Positions 63,376-64,000 of a stretch of DNA of 64,000 nt are shown in pieces. The notes below the pieces were generated by a model. The model saw only the letters and a program-made list of their open reading frames with translations, had not been told where the DNA came from and searched no databases. This stretch comes from Gardnerella vaginalis (GTDB lineage Bacteria; Actinomycetota; Actinomycetes; Actinomycetales; Bifidobacteriaceae), in the NCBI GenBank assembly GCA_946997215.1, contig CAMPUL010000002.1, forward strand, positions 1 through 64,000. The letters are read 5' to 3'. The position numbers and the translations under genes were made by a program. Position 1 is the first letter of the stretch; each line of letters opens with the position of its first letter.

Positions 63376-64000
63376 ATGTCAGGTCATTCCAAGTGGGCGA
63401 CCACAAAGCACAAGAAGGCCGCTATCGACGCAAAGCGCGGCAAGCTTTTCGCCAAGCTTATTAAGAATATTGAAATTGCAGCTCGTCTTGGTGGTGGAGA
63501 CCCGGATGGTAACCCAACTTTGTACGATGCAATCGTTAAAGCTAAGAAAGCTTCTATGCCAGCAGATAACATTAAGCGCGCTGTTAAGCGTGGTTCTGGC
63601 GAAGAAGCAGGCGGCGCAAACTACGAAGAGATTGTTTACGAAGGCTATGCTCCTGCAGGCGTTGGTTTGATTATTGAGTGCCTTACCGATAATCGCAATC
63701 GCGCTGCAGCAGATGTTCGCTCAACTCTTACAAAGGGCAATGGTTCTTTGGCTACAAGCGGTTCTGTGAGCTTTAACTTTGAGCGTAAGGGCTTGATTGA
63801 AGTTCCTAGCGAGGGCGTTGACTATAGCAAGCTTTTTGATATTGCTGCAGAAGCAGGCGCTGAAGACGTTGCAGACGATGGAGATGTGTATTCCGTATAC
63901 ACGGATTCTAGCGATTTGGTAACTGTTCGTAAGGCTTTGCAAGAGGCTGGTTTTGACTACGATTCTGCAGAAATCGTTATGCATCCAAACAATGAGGTTG
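63376..64000 (+). CDS. yebC: YebC/PmpR-family protein, 3' truncated by the window
   Basis: First 208 codons of a ~250-residue YebC/TACO1-type protein; the frame is open to the window end. [33 protein letters not shown] is the family N-terminus; [28 protein letters not shown] and [17 protein letters not shown] follow. The family is described as transcriptional regulators in some bacteria and, more recently, as ribosome-associated factors that ease translation of proline stretches. ATG 63376 has TTAGGAG upstream. In other actinobacteria ruvC follows, outside this window. Confidence 0.95.
   Translation, partial: MSGHSKWATTKHKKAAIDAKRGKLFAKLIKNIEIAARLGGGDPDGNPTLYDAIVKAKKASMPADNIKRAVKRGSGEEAGGANYEEIVYEGYAPAGVGLIIECLTDNRNRAAADVRSTLTKGNGSLATSGSVSFNFERKGLIEVPSEGVDYSKLFDIAAEAGAEDVADDGDVYSVYTDSSDLVTVRKALQEAGFDYDSAEIVMHPNNEV

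Overview
The window is a contiguous, A+T-rich bacterial chromosome segment, densely packed with genes and free of insertion sequences, prophage or CRISPR. Gene content and order point to Bifidobacteriaceae, most likely Gardnerella or a close relative. The evidence is actinobacterial marker genes (DUF3046 beside recA/recX, DUF3027 after a cold-shock protein, LytR_C, WXG100 proteins, a CGAAC-N4-GTTCG LexA box), a fused large PurL, a PurT-type transformylase and low G+C for an actinobacterium. Species is inferred from memory of gene content, not from a search.

Layout. 1-2420: end of lepA, hemW and a small membrane protein. 2849-6411: two FtsX-type permeases and an ABC ATPase. 6547-8659: purE-purK-fur. 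8763-13224 (minus): HU, a large flippase-like membrane protein with a pseudokinase-like middle, and purB. 13289-20895 (minus): a WXG100-like small protein with a large hydrolase, preceded on the same strand by a tightly overlapping moxR-DUF58-VWA-VWA operon. 21023-24897: ung, a LytR_C protein, CIRCE-controlled groEL and a solo WXG100 protein. 25059-30334: TPM-domain protein, OmpR-type two-component pair, cold-shock-like protein and DUF3027 protein. 30417-33014: clpC. 33092-39587: an envelope island with an aminoacyl-phospholipid synthase-like protein, a membrane esterase and an LTA-synthase-like enzyme. 39584-49779 (minus): purT-purC-purL-purF-purM-purD. 49911-56799: tRNA-His, ftsK, pgsA, cinA, DUF3046, recA, recX. 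56811-64000: thrC, proA, a hypothetical gene, nadD, prs, tRNA-Gln, a second CDP-alcohol phosphatidyltransferase and the start of yebC.

How the genes work together. Nine purine-pathway genes (E, K, B, D, M, F, L, C, T) plus prs give PRPP synthesis and nearly all of the route to IMP; purH is not in the window, and purN is not needed if PurT is used. Several loci act on the envelope: the ABC exporter, LytR_C, flippase, synthase/esterase pair, LTA-synthase-like enzyme and two phosphatidyltransferases. The MoxR/VWA operon and the WXG100/hydrolase pair are the least understood part and the best candidate for an undescribed system. A genome-style oddity is the repeated occurrence of 9-24 bp tandem duplications on or just after stop codons, found at more than ten genes here.
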